Source of the DNA: an uncultured Gammaproteobacteria bacterium
Lineage (GTDB): Bacteria > Pseudomonadota > Gammaproteobacteria > Steroidobacterales > GCA-2729495
Direction: 5' to 3'
Length of the DNA stretch: 25,645 nucleotides
NCBI GenBank assembly: GCA_937958785.1
Contig: CALGMY010000050.1
Coordinates: 1-25,645 of the forward strand
How positions within the stretch are numbered: the stretch's first letter is position 1; every line of letters begins with the position of its first letter. This document shows, in pieces, positions 15,191-21,658 of the stretch. A program made the position numbers and the translations under genes. The notes under the pieces were generated by a model, which saw only the letters and a program-made list of their open reading frames with translations, did no database searches and had not been told where the DNA came from.

Positions 15191-16242
15191 GCTTCATCGC
15201 CAAGCCGAGGGTTGCCCATCCCAACCTGCCCCGCAACGACCTCGGCCTCACGGTCCGGGAGTACGAGGGTGCCATGTCCACCCTCTGCGCCGGCTGCGGC
15301 CACGACTCCATCACCGGCGCGATCATGCAGGCGGTCTTCGAGCTGTCGATCCCGCCACACCGTCTCGCCAAGCTCTCTGGCATCGGCTGCTCGTCCAAGA
15401 CCCCGGCCTACTTCGCCAGCGCCTCCCACGGCTTCAACACGGTGCACGGTCGCATGCCCTCGGTGGCCACCGGCGCCAACGCCGCCAACCAGGACCTGCA
15501 CTACATCGGCGTGTCCGGCGACGGCGACACCCTGTCCATCGGGCTCGGCCAGTTCCTGCACGCCGTCCGCCGCAACCTGAACATGCTGTACCTCATCGAG
15601 AACAACGGTGTGTACGGCCTCACCAAGGGCCAGTTCTCGGCCTCCGCCGACCTGGGCTCGAAGGCCAAGAAGGGCGACGTGAACCAGCAGCCGCCCATCG
15701 ATCCCGCGCTCACCCTGCTCGCGACCGGCGCCACCTTCATTGCCCGCAGCTTCTCCGGCGACCGGGCCCAGCTCGTGCCCCTCATCAAGGCCGGCATGAA
15801 GCACCGGGGCTTCGCCGTCATCGACGTGATCTCACCCTGCGTCACCTTCAACGACCACGAGGGCTCGACCAAGAGCTACGAGTTCACGCGCAAGCACTCC
15901 ATGACGGCGATCTACACCGATTTCGTCCCGCCCGCGAAGGAGATCCGCGCCGAATACGAGGCTGGCAAGGCCATGCCGGTCCGCATGCACGACGGCACCG
16001 AGATCGTGCTGCGCAAGGCCGACGGCGCCTACGATCCCACCGACCGGACCGCGGCCTTCCAGTACCTGCAGGAGCGCCAGCGGGCAGGCGAGATCGTCAC
16101 CGGCCTCCTGTACATCGACGAGACCAAGCCCGACATGCACGAGCTTGCCAACACGCCCCCGGGGCCGCTCGCAACGCTGCCCTTCGCCAAGGTCTGTCCC
16201 GGCAGCAAGACCCTGGCCTCCATCCAGGCGAAGTTCCGGTAG
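15187..16242 (+). CDS. korB: 2-oxoacid:acceptor oxidoreductase, beta (TPP-binding) subunit
   Basis: The 351-aa beta subunit binds thiamine diphosphate and a 4Fe-4S cluster. CAGCGH (residues about 34-39) and SGIGCSS (about 65-71) carry the Cys expected for the cluster. The TPP/Mg motif is GDGDTLSIG...HAVRRN...LIENNGVYGLTKGQ, residues about 115-155. The length is typical of KorB (about 280-350). It starts within the korA stop (ATGA), preceded by AGGTAAGG. Its TAG stop is formed by the first bases of a REP element. The partner genes argue for one three-subunit, NADP-linked complex in the cytoplasm. Confidence 0.93.
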   Translation: MSFIAKPRVAHPNLPRNDLGLTVREYEGAMSTLCAGCGHDSITGAIMQAVFELSIPPHRLAKLSGIGCSSKTPAYFASASHGFNTVHGRMPSVATGANAANQDLHYIGVSGDGDTLSIGLGQFLHAVRRNLNMLYLIENNGVYGLTKGQFSASADLGSKAKKGDVNQQPPIDPALTLLATGATFIARSFSGDRAQLVPLIKAGMKHRGFAVIDVISPCVTFNDHEGSTKSYEFTRKHSMTAIYTDFVPPAKEIRAEYEAGKAMPVRMHDGTEIVLRKADGAYDPTDRTAAFQYLQERQRAGEIVTGLLYIDETKPDMHELANTPPGPLATLPFAKVCPGSKTLASIQAKFR

Positions 16243-16261
16243 GAGCGCCTTCAGGCGCGAT
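16239..16261 (+). repeat. REP element at the korB stop codon
   Basis: GTAGGAGCGCCTTCAGGCGC plus GAT matches the GTAG-headed REP type found in Pseudomonas and Xanthomonas. An inner hairpin GCGCCT/AGGCGC is visible. The TAG of its GTAG head is the korB stop codon. The element fills most of the 27 bp before the next start. Confidence 0.85.
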
Positions 16262-16269
16262 CCCGGTCA

Positions 16270-17133
16270 GTGCACGCCCTCACCATCTTCCTGCTGGCCC
16301 TCCTGCTGGCGGCCTGCGCGACGCCGGCCACGGCCCCGCTCAGCCCCTCCGACCAGGAAAGCCTCGCCCGTACCGCCGAAGCCCACGAGCACGACACGCC
16401 GGTGGCAACCCCCGCGGCCACCACGCCACCGGTTCGGCCGGTCACCGGCAGCACGGTCACCTACGGCCGGGTCGACGGCAAGGATCTCCAGGGCTACCTG
16501 GCGCGGCCCGCGTCGGCCAAGGGGCCACTGCCTGGCCTCATCGTGATCCACGAGTGGTGGGGCCTCAACGACAACGTGCGGGACGAGGCCGCGCGGCTCG
16601 CCGCCGAGGGTTACGTGGTGCTGGCCGTGGACCTTTACCAGGGTCGGCTGGCCACCGCCCCGCCGGAGGCCATGAAGCTCAGCCGGGAGCTCACCACGAA
16701 TCCGGGCCCTGCCGAGGCGAACCTGCGCGCCGCCTACGCCTACCTCGAGGACACCGAACGGGCGCCGCGGATCGGCAGCATCGGCTGGTGCCTCGGCGGC
16801 CGCTGGTCCCTGCGCACGGCCCTGCTGCTGCCCGACCGCCTCGATGCCACGGTGATCTACTACGGGTCCGTGCAGGCGGACGAGACCGAGCTCGCCCGGC
16901 TGCAGCTGCCGGTGCTCGGCCTGTTCGCGGCGAACGACCGGGTGGTGCCGGCGCCGACGGTCGCTGCCTTCGAGGCGACCATGAAGCGGCTCGGCAAGGA
17001 CGTGGAAGTCCACGTCTATCCGGCCACGGAGCACGCCTTCGCCAACCCGTCGGGCACCGCCTACCAGGCCGCCGCCGCCGAGGACGCCTGGCGCCGGACC
17101 ACCGCTTTCCTCGCGGAGCACCTCACCCGGTGA
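16270..17133 (+). CDS. Dienelactone hydrolase family lipoprotein
   Basis: The 287-aa alpha/beta hydrolase is predicted to be a lipoprotein. The N-terminus HALTIFLLALLLAACA ends in the lipobox LAAC (Cys at about 17). The hydrolase domain has VIHEWWGLND (the DLH His-Glu segment), the nucleophile elbow GWCLGGRWS with Cys174, Asp223 in AANDRVVP and His255 in EHAFANP. A Cys-Asp-His triad is the dienelactone hydrolase hallmark. Known DLH enzymes are mostly cytosolic, so attachment to a membrane is unusual. The start is GTG at 16270; the only purine-rich site is AGGAG inside the REP about 23 nt upstream, so initiation may depend on coupling to korB. It overlaps the PGPGW gene by 4 bp (GTGA). The substrate is unknown. 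Confidence 0.88.
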   Translation: MHALTIFLLALLLAACATPATAPLSPSDQESLARTAEAHEHDTPVATPAATTPPVRPVTGSTVTYGRVDGKDLQGYLARPASAKGPLPGLIVIHEWWGLNDNVRDEAARLAAEGYVVLAVDLYQGRLATAPPEAMKLSRELTTNPGPAEANLRAAYAYLEDTERAPRIGSIGWCLGGRWSLRTALLLPDRLDATVIYYGSVQADETELARLQLPVLGLFAANDRVVPAPTVAAFEATMKRLGKDVEVHVYPATEHAFANPSGTAYQAAAAEDAWRRTTAFLAEHLTR

Positions 17134-17417
17134 TCCGGCGGATCGGCACCGTCAGCTACCAGCTGGCGCGACGGATCGTCGTGGCCGTGATCGGCGGGAC
17201 CATCCTGCTCGGCGGCATCATCATGCTCGTGACCCCGGGTCCGGGCGTCGCGATCATCCTGCTCGGCCTCGCCATCCTGGCGATCGAGTTCGCCTGGGCG
17301 AAGATCTGGCTCGGCCGGGTCCGCCACAGCGTCACGCCGGAGGGCCGCGCCCAGCTGCGTGGCCACTACCTGCGCTGGCGGGAGCAGTGGTCCAGCTGGA
17401 TGCGCCGCGCGCGTTAG
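17130..17417 (+). CDS. PGPGW-family small membrane protein
   Basis: The 95-aa protein has two hydrophobic segments (IVVAVIGGTILLGGIIMLV and VAIILLGLAILAIEFAWA) around the family signature TPGPG, where Val replaces the usual Trp. This matches the PGPGW putative transmembrane family of unknown function. The GTG start at 17130 overlaps the hydrolase stop (GTGA). The basic C-terminal tail probably lies in the cytoplasm. Its TAG overlaps the TAA of the convergent cnoX-like gene by 3 bp. Confidence 0.85.
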   Translation: MIRRIGTVSYQLARRIVVAVIGGTILLGGIIMLVTPGPGVAIILLGLAILAIEFAWAKIWLGRVRHSVTPEGRAQLRGHYLRWREQWSSWMRRAR

Positions 17418-18055
17418 TTCAGCGCCCGGGACAGCCGGCGGCGGAAGTCGCGCACCAGGGCGTCATCTGGCCCCAGCCACTCGAACAGGCGCAGCAGCGC
17501 GAGGCGTCCGGCATCGTCCCGGTAGGCCCGGCTGCGGATCGTGAGGTTCAGGAAGGCATCGGCAGCCCGCTCATGGGCGCCGGCAATGGCAGCCTTCAGC
17601 CCGTCGGCGTAGAGGGCGTCCAGGTCCGAGTTCCCGGTCTCGACGGCCGCGAGTTCGGCAGCAAACGCCGCCCGCGCCAGCCCTTCGGGACTGTCAGGCC
17701 CCGGTTCCACCGGCGCCAGCGCTTCGGCGAGATACGGCTCGACCCAGTCCCGGATCGCCCGCTCGGGCTGGACCCCGCTGAACTGGCTCGCGACCGCGCC
17801 GTTCCGGAACAGCATGACCGTCGGGATGCTGCGGATCTGGTAGCGGGCGGCCAGCGCCTGCTCGGCATCCGTGTCCACCTTCACGACCCGGGCGCGCCCC
17901 GAGAGTGCCTTCGCGACGTTCTCCAGGATCGGGGCGAGGCTCCGGCAGGGGCCGCACCAGCTCGCCCAGAAGTCCACGAGGACCGGCGCGTCCCGGGACG
18001 CGGTGATCACGTCCTCGTCGAACCGGGCGAGGGTGGTGGCAGCGATGAGGCTCAT
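17414..18055 (-). CDS. cnoX: CnoX-like thioredoxin with C-terminal TPR-like region
   Basis: The 213-aa protein has an N-terminal thioredoxin domain with the active site WCGPC (33-37) and the cis-proline at Pro78 (RSIPT). The C-terminal helical part, about 125-213, looks like the tetratricopeptide-type region of CnoX/YbbN co-chaperones, ending LFEWLGPDDALVRDFRRRLSRAL. CnoX proteins protect clients from oxidation and hand them to GroEL or DnaK. This one keeps both Cys, as in Caulobacter CnoX, whereas E. coli CnoX lacks the redox pair. At 213 aa it is shorter than the usual 280-290, so repeats appear to be missing from the middle. The ATG is preceded directly by GGGGGG. It lies 43 bp downstream of the terminator of the predicted small RNA, on the same strand. 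Confidence 0.87.
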   Translation of the reverse strand: MSLIAATTLARFDEDVITASRDAPVLVDFWASWCGPCRSLAPILENVAKALSGRARVVKVDTDAEQALAARYQIRSIPTVMLFRNGAVASQFSGVQPERAIRDWVEPYLAEALAPVEPGPDSPEGLARAAFAAELAAVETGNSDLDALYADGLKAAIAGAHERAADAFLNLTIRSRAYRDDAGRLALLRLFEWLGPDDALVRDFRRRLSRALN

Positions 18056-18097
18056 CCCCCCAATCTGGTCGTGGCGCCCTGCACTTTCAAGCCGTGG

Positions 18098-18148
18098 AAA
18101 AAAACAAGGAGCCCGCGGCCAGCGCAGAACGCGCGGGCCGGGGCTCCT
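18098..18148 (-). terminator. Rho-independent terminator of the predicted small RNA
   Basis: On the minus strand AGGAGCCC (18148-18141) pairs with GGGCTCCT (18114-18107). CGGCC/GGCCG and GCGC/GCGC pair inside, and TTG plus seven T (18104-18098) follow. The 8-bp outer stem and long T-run make this the clearest terminator in the window. It can only serve leftward transcription, so it marks a transcript that starts upstream of cnoX. Confidence 0.85.
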
Positions 18149-18269
18149 CGGGGCGCGGTCCGCGGGGGGGTGCGGAACCGGGCCGGTACAAGGCTGTCCG
18201 GGGGGAGTCGGACGCCGGGCCCCACGGGGGGAACGGGGGGTGTGGAGACCCGGCTAAAGCACTTGATGG
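18098..18269 (-). ncRNA. Predicted sigma-54-dependent small RNA with three C-rich hairpin loops
   Basis: About 172 nt run from the predicted start near 18269 to the T-run at 18098. Hairpin 1 (18254-18214) pairs GCCGGG with CCCGGC and CUCCAC with GUGGGG, leaving a 16-nt loop ACCCCCCGUUCCCCCC. Hairpin 2 (18213-18196) pairs GUCCG with CGGAC around ACUCCCCC. Hairpin 3 (18180-18156) pairs CGGUUCCGC with GCGGACCG, with one bulged U, around ACCCCCCC. A terminator hairpin follows. All three loops are C-rich while the stems are balanced, as expected if the loops are the functional parts. C-rich loops that bind G-rich 5' regions are known from Xanthomonas sX13. Promoter, terminator and structure agree on the minus strand, and no frame in the segment looks like a protein. 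I cannot name an RNA family. Confidence 0.75.
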
Positions 18270-18280
18270 ATATCTCTATT

Positions 18281-18295
18281 GCAGGAGTCGTGCCA
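18281..18295 (-). promoter_or_regulatory. Sigma-54 (-24/-12) promoter
   Basis: The minus strand reads CTGGCACGACTCCTGCAAT (18296-18278). The GG (18294-18293) and GC (18282-18281) are 10 nt apart as RpoN requires. TGGCACG matches the -24 consensus fully, and CTGCA differs from TTGCA at one base. Transcription would start near 18269 and run toward cnoX. Confidence 0.8.
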
Positions 18296-18340
18296 GGTAC
18301 CCGCCGGGCCAGGAATCAATGACTTGGCACCTTTTAAAAT

Positions 18341-18395
18341 CACGGAAAGCCGGTTATCACGGAAATCCGCGAGGCAGCTGACGCGGAAATCCGTG
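18341..18395. promoter_or_regulatory. Three enhancer-like CGGAAA(T/G)CCG sites (UAS)
   Basis: CACGGAAAGCCGG (18341-18353), CACGGAAATCCGCG (18358-18371) and CGCGGAAATCCGTG (18382-18395) share CGGAAAnCCG. The last two are inverted relative to each other and together form an imperfect palindrome. They lie about 50-100 bp upstream of the -24 element and just before the activator's own start. This is where a sigma-54 enhancer-binding protein would bind, and where autoregulation would be exerted. Confidence 0.65.
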
Positions 18396-18418
18396 TATTA
18401 GGGTGTAGGCTGGGCCCC

Positions 18419-20254
18419 ATGCCCGACGCGGCCCCCTATCTCGCCCTCTTTCGCCGGATCCCGGTCATGGCGACCCTGCTGGACCGGGAGGGCTGCTTCA
18501 TCGACGTGAGCGATGCCTGGGTGGCCCGCACGGGCCACACCCGGGACGCCCTCCGGGGCCTGAAGCCCGAGGACATCGCCACCCCGGCCAGCGCCCGCCG
18601 CATCCGGGAAGAGCTGCGCCCGAGCTTCCGCCGCACGGGCCGGCTCGACAACGCACCCGTCGAGTTCCGCACCGCCGGGGGCACCCCGGTCGAACTGCTG
18701 GTCACCAGTGCCGCGCAGTACGACGAGGAGGGCGTGTTCCTGCACTCGCTGTCGGTGTTCACCGAGGTGTCCGACCGGGCCCGCCTGGAACGCCGCTACC
18801 GGGACCTGTACCAGTCCACGCCGGCCATGCTCCACACCATCGATCCGGAGGGGCGGTTGACGGACGTCAGCGATCACTGGCTGGAGCGGCTCGGCTACAC
18901 GCGGGAAGAGGTTCTGGGTCGCTCGATCCTCGACTTCATGACCGACGCCTCGCGCCAGCCCCTGGTGGGACGCCTGCGGGAGATCATCAGCGAGGGCGAC
19001 TTCCGCAACGTGCCCCGCCAGATGGTGACCCGCAGCGGCGAGGTCCGGGACGTGCTGCTCTCGTCCCGCACCGAGCGCGATGTCCGCGGCGCGGTGGTCC
19101 GTACCCTGGTTGCCAGCAAGGACGTGACCGAGCGCAACCGGGCCGAGGCGCGCCTCAAGGAAGCCTACGGGGAGATCGCCCGCCTCAAGGAGGAGCTCGA
19201 GCACGAACGGGACTACCTGCGGGAGGAAGTCAGCGTCTCCATGAACTTCGGCCGGATCGTCGGCGGCAGCCCGGCGCTGAAGGCCATGCTGGCCCGTATC
19301 GAGGCCGTTGCCGACACGCCCGCCAGCGTGCTGATCATCGGCGAGACGGGCACGGGCAAGGAGCTCGTGGCCCACGCCATCCACGCCCGCAGCAGCCGGG
19401 CGGACGGGCCCCTGGTGAAGGTGAACTGTGCCTCCATCCCCGACGAGCTCTTCGAGAGCGAGTTCTTCGGCCACGTGCGGGGCGCCTTCACGGGCGCCCA
19501 CCGGGACCGGGTGGGACGGTTCCAGCTCGCGGACGGCGGCACCATCTTCCTGGACGAGGTGGGCGAGATTCCCCTGGCCCTGCAGGGCAAGCTGCTGCGC
19601 GTCCTCCAGGAGCGCGAGTTCGAGCGGGTGGGCGACGACGCGACCCGCGTGGTCGATGTCCGGGTGATCGCCGCGACCAACAAGGACCTGGAGAAGGCGG
19701 TGGAGGCGGGGGCGTTCCGGGAGGACCTCTACTACCGGCTCGGGGTGTTCCCCGTGCAGGTGCCGCCCCTCCGCCGGCGCAGCGAGGACGTGGTGCCGCT
19801 GGCCGTGCACTTCCTCGAGCAGGTCTGCCGGGACTTCGGCCGTCCCTGCCCTCCGCTGACCCAGTCCCAGGCGGACGCGCTGCGGGCCTATGCCTGGCCC
19901 GGCAACGTGCGGGAGCTGAAGAACGTCATCGAGCGGGCGGTCATCCTCTCGACAGGGGAGGTGCTCCACCTGGACCTGCCGGGCCGCCCGGGGGCCGGGC
20001 CGGCCCCGGCACCCCTGACGCCGGTGGCAGCGCTCCCGGGGGCCGGGGCCGCGGGCTTCGTCAGCGATGCGGCAATGCGGGAGGCCCAGCGGGCCAACCT
20101 GCTGGCCGCCCTCGCGGCGGCGGACTGGCGGATCGCGGGCCCGGGTGGTGCCGCCGAACTGCTGGGGGTCCGGCCTTCCACCCTGGCCGACCGGGTGAAA
20201 ACCCTGGGTATCCGGCGTCCTGTCCCTGCCCGGAGGGGGCGTCGTCCGACCTGA
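18419..20254 (+). CDS. Sigma-54-dependent transcriptional activator with two PAS domains
   Basis: This is a 611-aa bacterial enhancer-binding protein. PAS 1 covers about residues 5-115 and PAS 2 about 125-240; a coiled-coil linker (LKEAYGEIARLKEELEHERDYLREEV) follows. The AAA+ domain, about 275-510, has Walker A GETGTGKE (near 307), the sigma-54-contact loop GAFTGA intact (near 354), Walker B GGTIFLDEVGEIP and RRRSEDV. The C-terminal Fis-type HTH, about 560-600, reads GPGGAAELLGVRPSTLADRVKTLGI, similar to FhlA. There is no receiver domain, so it probably responds directly to a PAS-sensed signal rather than to a kinase. The ATG at 18419 has only TAGGGTG about 17 nt upstream. It is divergent from the sigma-54 promoter of the small RNA and close to three repeated sites that it probably binds. 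Confidence 0.94.
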   Translation: MPDAAPYLALFRRIPVMATLLDREGCFIDVSDAWVARTGHTRDALRGLKPEDIATPASARRIREELRPSFRRTGRLDNAPVEFRTAGGTPVELLVTSAAQYDEEGVFLHSLSVFTEVSDRARLERRYRDLYQSTPAMLHTIDPEGRLTDVSDHWLERLGYTREEVLGRSILDFMTDASRQPLVGRLREIISEGDFRNVPRQMVTRSGEVRDVLLSSRTERDVRGAVVRTLVASKDVTERNRAEARLKEAYGEIARLKEELEHERDYLREEVSVSMNFGRIVGGSPALKAMLARIEAVADTPASVLIIGETGTGKELVAHAIHARSSRADGPLVKVNCASIPDELFESEFFGHVRGAFTGAHRDRVGRFQLADGGTIFLDEVGEIPLALQGKLLRVLQEREFERVGDDATRVVDVRVIAATNKDLEKAVEAGAFREDLYYRLGVFPVQVPPLRRRSEDVVPLAVHFLEQVCRDFGRPCPPLTQSQADALRAYAWPGNVRELKNVIERAVILSTGEVLHLDLPGRPGAGPAPAPLTPVAALPGAGAAGFVSDAAMREAQRANLLAALAAADWRIAGPGGAAELLGVRPSTLADRVKTLGIRRPVPARRGRRPT

Positions 20255-20284
20255 CGCCGGGGGTCCCGTTCGTATACTCTTGGG

Positions 20285-20929
20285 ATGGCCAACCTGATCA
20301 CCCTGAGCCGGCTCCTGCTGCTCATCGTGGTGGTCTTCATTGCCTACCAGCCGCCCGGGCCGCTCCAGCTGCTCAACGTGCCGCTCCTGATCCTCGTCTT
20401 CGTCACCGATGGGCTCGATGGCTACATCGCGCGAAGGCGCCACGAGACGAGCCAGTTCGGCGCCATGTTCGACATCGCGGGCGACCGCATCGTCGAGCTG
20501 ACCATGTGGATCGTCCTCGCCCACCTGGCGCTGGTCCCCGTCTGGGTGCCCATCATCTTCGTCGTGCGCGGGACCATCGTGGACGCGATCCGGGCGAGCC
20601 AGACGAAGGGCCGTCGTGCAAGTCCCTTCAGCCTCATGGCCACGCCCCTCGGCAAATGGCTGGTGGGCGGACGCTTCATGCGGATCCTCTATGCCGTGGC
20701 CAAGGCCACCGCGTTCTGCTGGCTGCTCCTGCTGCAGCCCCTGCCGGCGGTGGCCCCCGAATTCTGGGAGCGAGCGGGCGCACTGCTGGAGGCCGTAGGC
20801 TTCGGGCTCGTGCTGGTCGCGGTGGTCCTGTGCCTGGCCCGGGGGCTGCCCGTCATCGTCGAGTTCGCCTACAGCGAGCGCCGCGCCATTCTCGGCAGCC
20901 TGCTGCGACCGGAATCCTCCGGCCGCTGA
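20285..20929 (+). CDS. CDP-alcohol phosphatidyltransferase family protein
   Basis: This 214-aa integral membrane enzyme transfers a phosphatidyl group from a CDP-lipid to an alcohol. The full family motif is present: D42xxD45G46xxA49R50, eight residues, G59xxxD63xxxD67, seen as DGLDGYIARRR...FGAMFDIAGD. All four Asp are intact, so it should be active. Hydrophobic segments cover about 5-40, 75-100, 125-150 and 165-190. The acceptor alcohol (glycerol phosphate, inositol phosphate or other) cannot be read. A TATACT at about 20271 may be a -10 just upstream of the ATG. The HAD phosphatase gene starts 10 bp after its stop, suggesting the two steps of a phosphatidyl-phosphate pathway. Confidence 0.92.
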   Translation: MANLITLSRLLLLIVVVFIAYQPPGPLQLLNVPLLILVFVTDGLDGYIARRRHETSQFGAMFDIAGDRIVELTMWIVLAHLALVPVWVPIIFVVRGTIVDAIRASQTKGRRASPFSLMATPLGKWLVGGRFMRILYAVAKATAFCWLLLLQPLPAVAPEFWERAGALLEAVGFGLVLVAVVLCLARGLPVIVEFAYSERRAILGSLLRPESSGR

Positions 20930-20939
20930 CCGCGCCCCG

Positions 20940-21581
20940 TTGGCCCTCGCGATCTTCGACATCGACGGCACCCTCGTCGCCGGACCCAGCACCGAGAAGC
21001 GGCTCTTCGCCCACCTGCTTCGTACCGGCCGGCTCGGCGTCCCCCAGCTGCTCGCCTTCGTCCGCACCGGCCTGGCCCCGGATCCCGACGGCCACGCCTG
21101 GAAGCGCAACAAGTCCTACCTTGCCGGGCTCGCTTGTGCGGATGTGGCGGCCGGGGCGACCGCCTGGGCGGCCCGGGCGGCGGCGGACTGGTGGTTCGAG
21201 CCCTGCGTGGTGCGACTGCGCGAGCACCAGGCCGCCGGGGACGACGTCGTGCTCCTGTCCGGCACGCCCCAGTTCCTGGCCGACGAACTCGCGCGCCAGC
21301 TGGGCGCCGGCCGGGCCATCGGCACGCTGTGCGCCGCGGAGGGTGGCGTGTTCCGCCCGGCGCCGCCCGTCCGGCATCCCTTCGGCGCCGCCAAGCTGGA
21401 GCTTGCCCGCCGGCTCTGCGCCGAATCCGGCGTGCCGGCCGCCGCCGTGATCGCCTACGGGGACTCGCGGCACGACGTGCCGCTGCTCGGCTTCGCGGGT
21501 CGGGCCGTGGCGGTCCGGCCGGACGCAGGTCTCAGGGCCGAGGCGCGCCGGCGCGGCTGGCCGGTCATCGGGCGCCGCTGA
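20940..21581 (+). CDS. HAD-superfamily (IB-like) phosphatase
   Basis: The 213-aa hydrolase has all HAD motifs: DIDGT with Asp7 and Asp9, LLSGTP near 105, the motif III Lys near 150 (GAAKLE) and GDSRHDVPLL near 172. A helical cap sits between motifs I and II, as in subfamily IB (SerB-like). The start is TTG at 20940, giving LAIFDIDGT at the very N-terminus; no better start exists. Its position directly after a CDP-alcohol phosphatidyltransferase suggests it removes the phosphate from that enzyme's product, as PgpC does for phosphatidylglycerol phosphate. That assignment is an inference; other phosphomonoesters are possible. Confidence 0.9.
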   Translation: MALAIFDIDGTLVAGPSTEKRLFAHLLRTGRLGVPQLLAFVRTGLAPDPDGHAWKRNKSYLAGLACADVAAGATAWAARAAADWWFEPCVVRLREHQAAGDDVVLLSGTPQFLADELARQLGAGRAIGTLCAAEGGVFRPAPPVRHPFGAAKLELARRLCAESGVPAAAVIAYGDSRHDVPLLGFAGRAVAVRPDAGLRAEARRRGWPVIGRR

Positions 21582-21658
21582 CGCCCGGGCGCCGATCCGG
21601 CACAATCACGCGCGCCGGGGGACGGTCCCCGCGGCCCCAGCCTGGAACCCGTCGCCCG

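Noticed and set aside
18156..18254. G-quadruplex potential of the plus-strand G-runs
   Set aside because: The G-runs are exactly the complements of the three hairpin loops and the flanking bases form matched stems, so an RNA on the minus strand explains the pattern better. A DNA quadruplex is not excluded.
18322..18340. TTGGCAC on the plus strand as a sigma-54 promoter for the activator gene
   Set aside because: The -24 half is good but the bases at -12 are AA instead of GC.
18094..18381. Plus-strand open frame of 95 codons across the small-RNA region
   Set aside because: Its composition is an artefact of G-runs, it has no recognisable domain, and it is antisense to a coherent promoter-hairpins-terminator unit.
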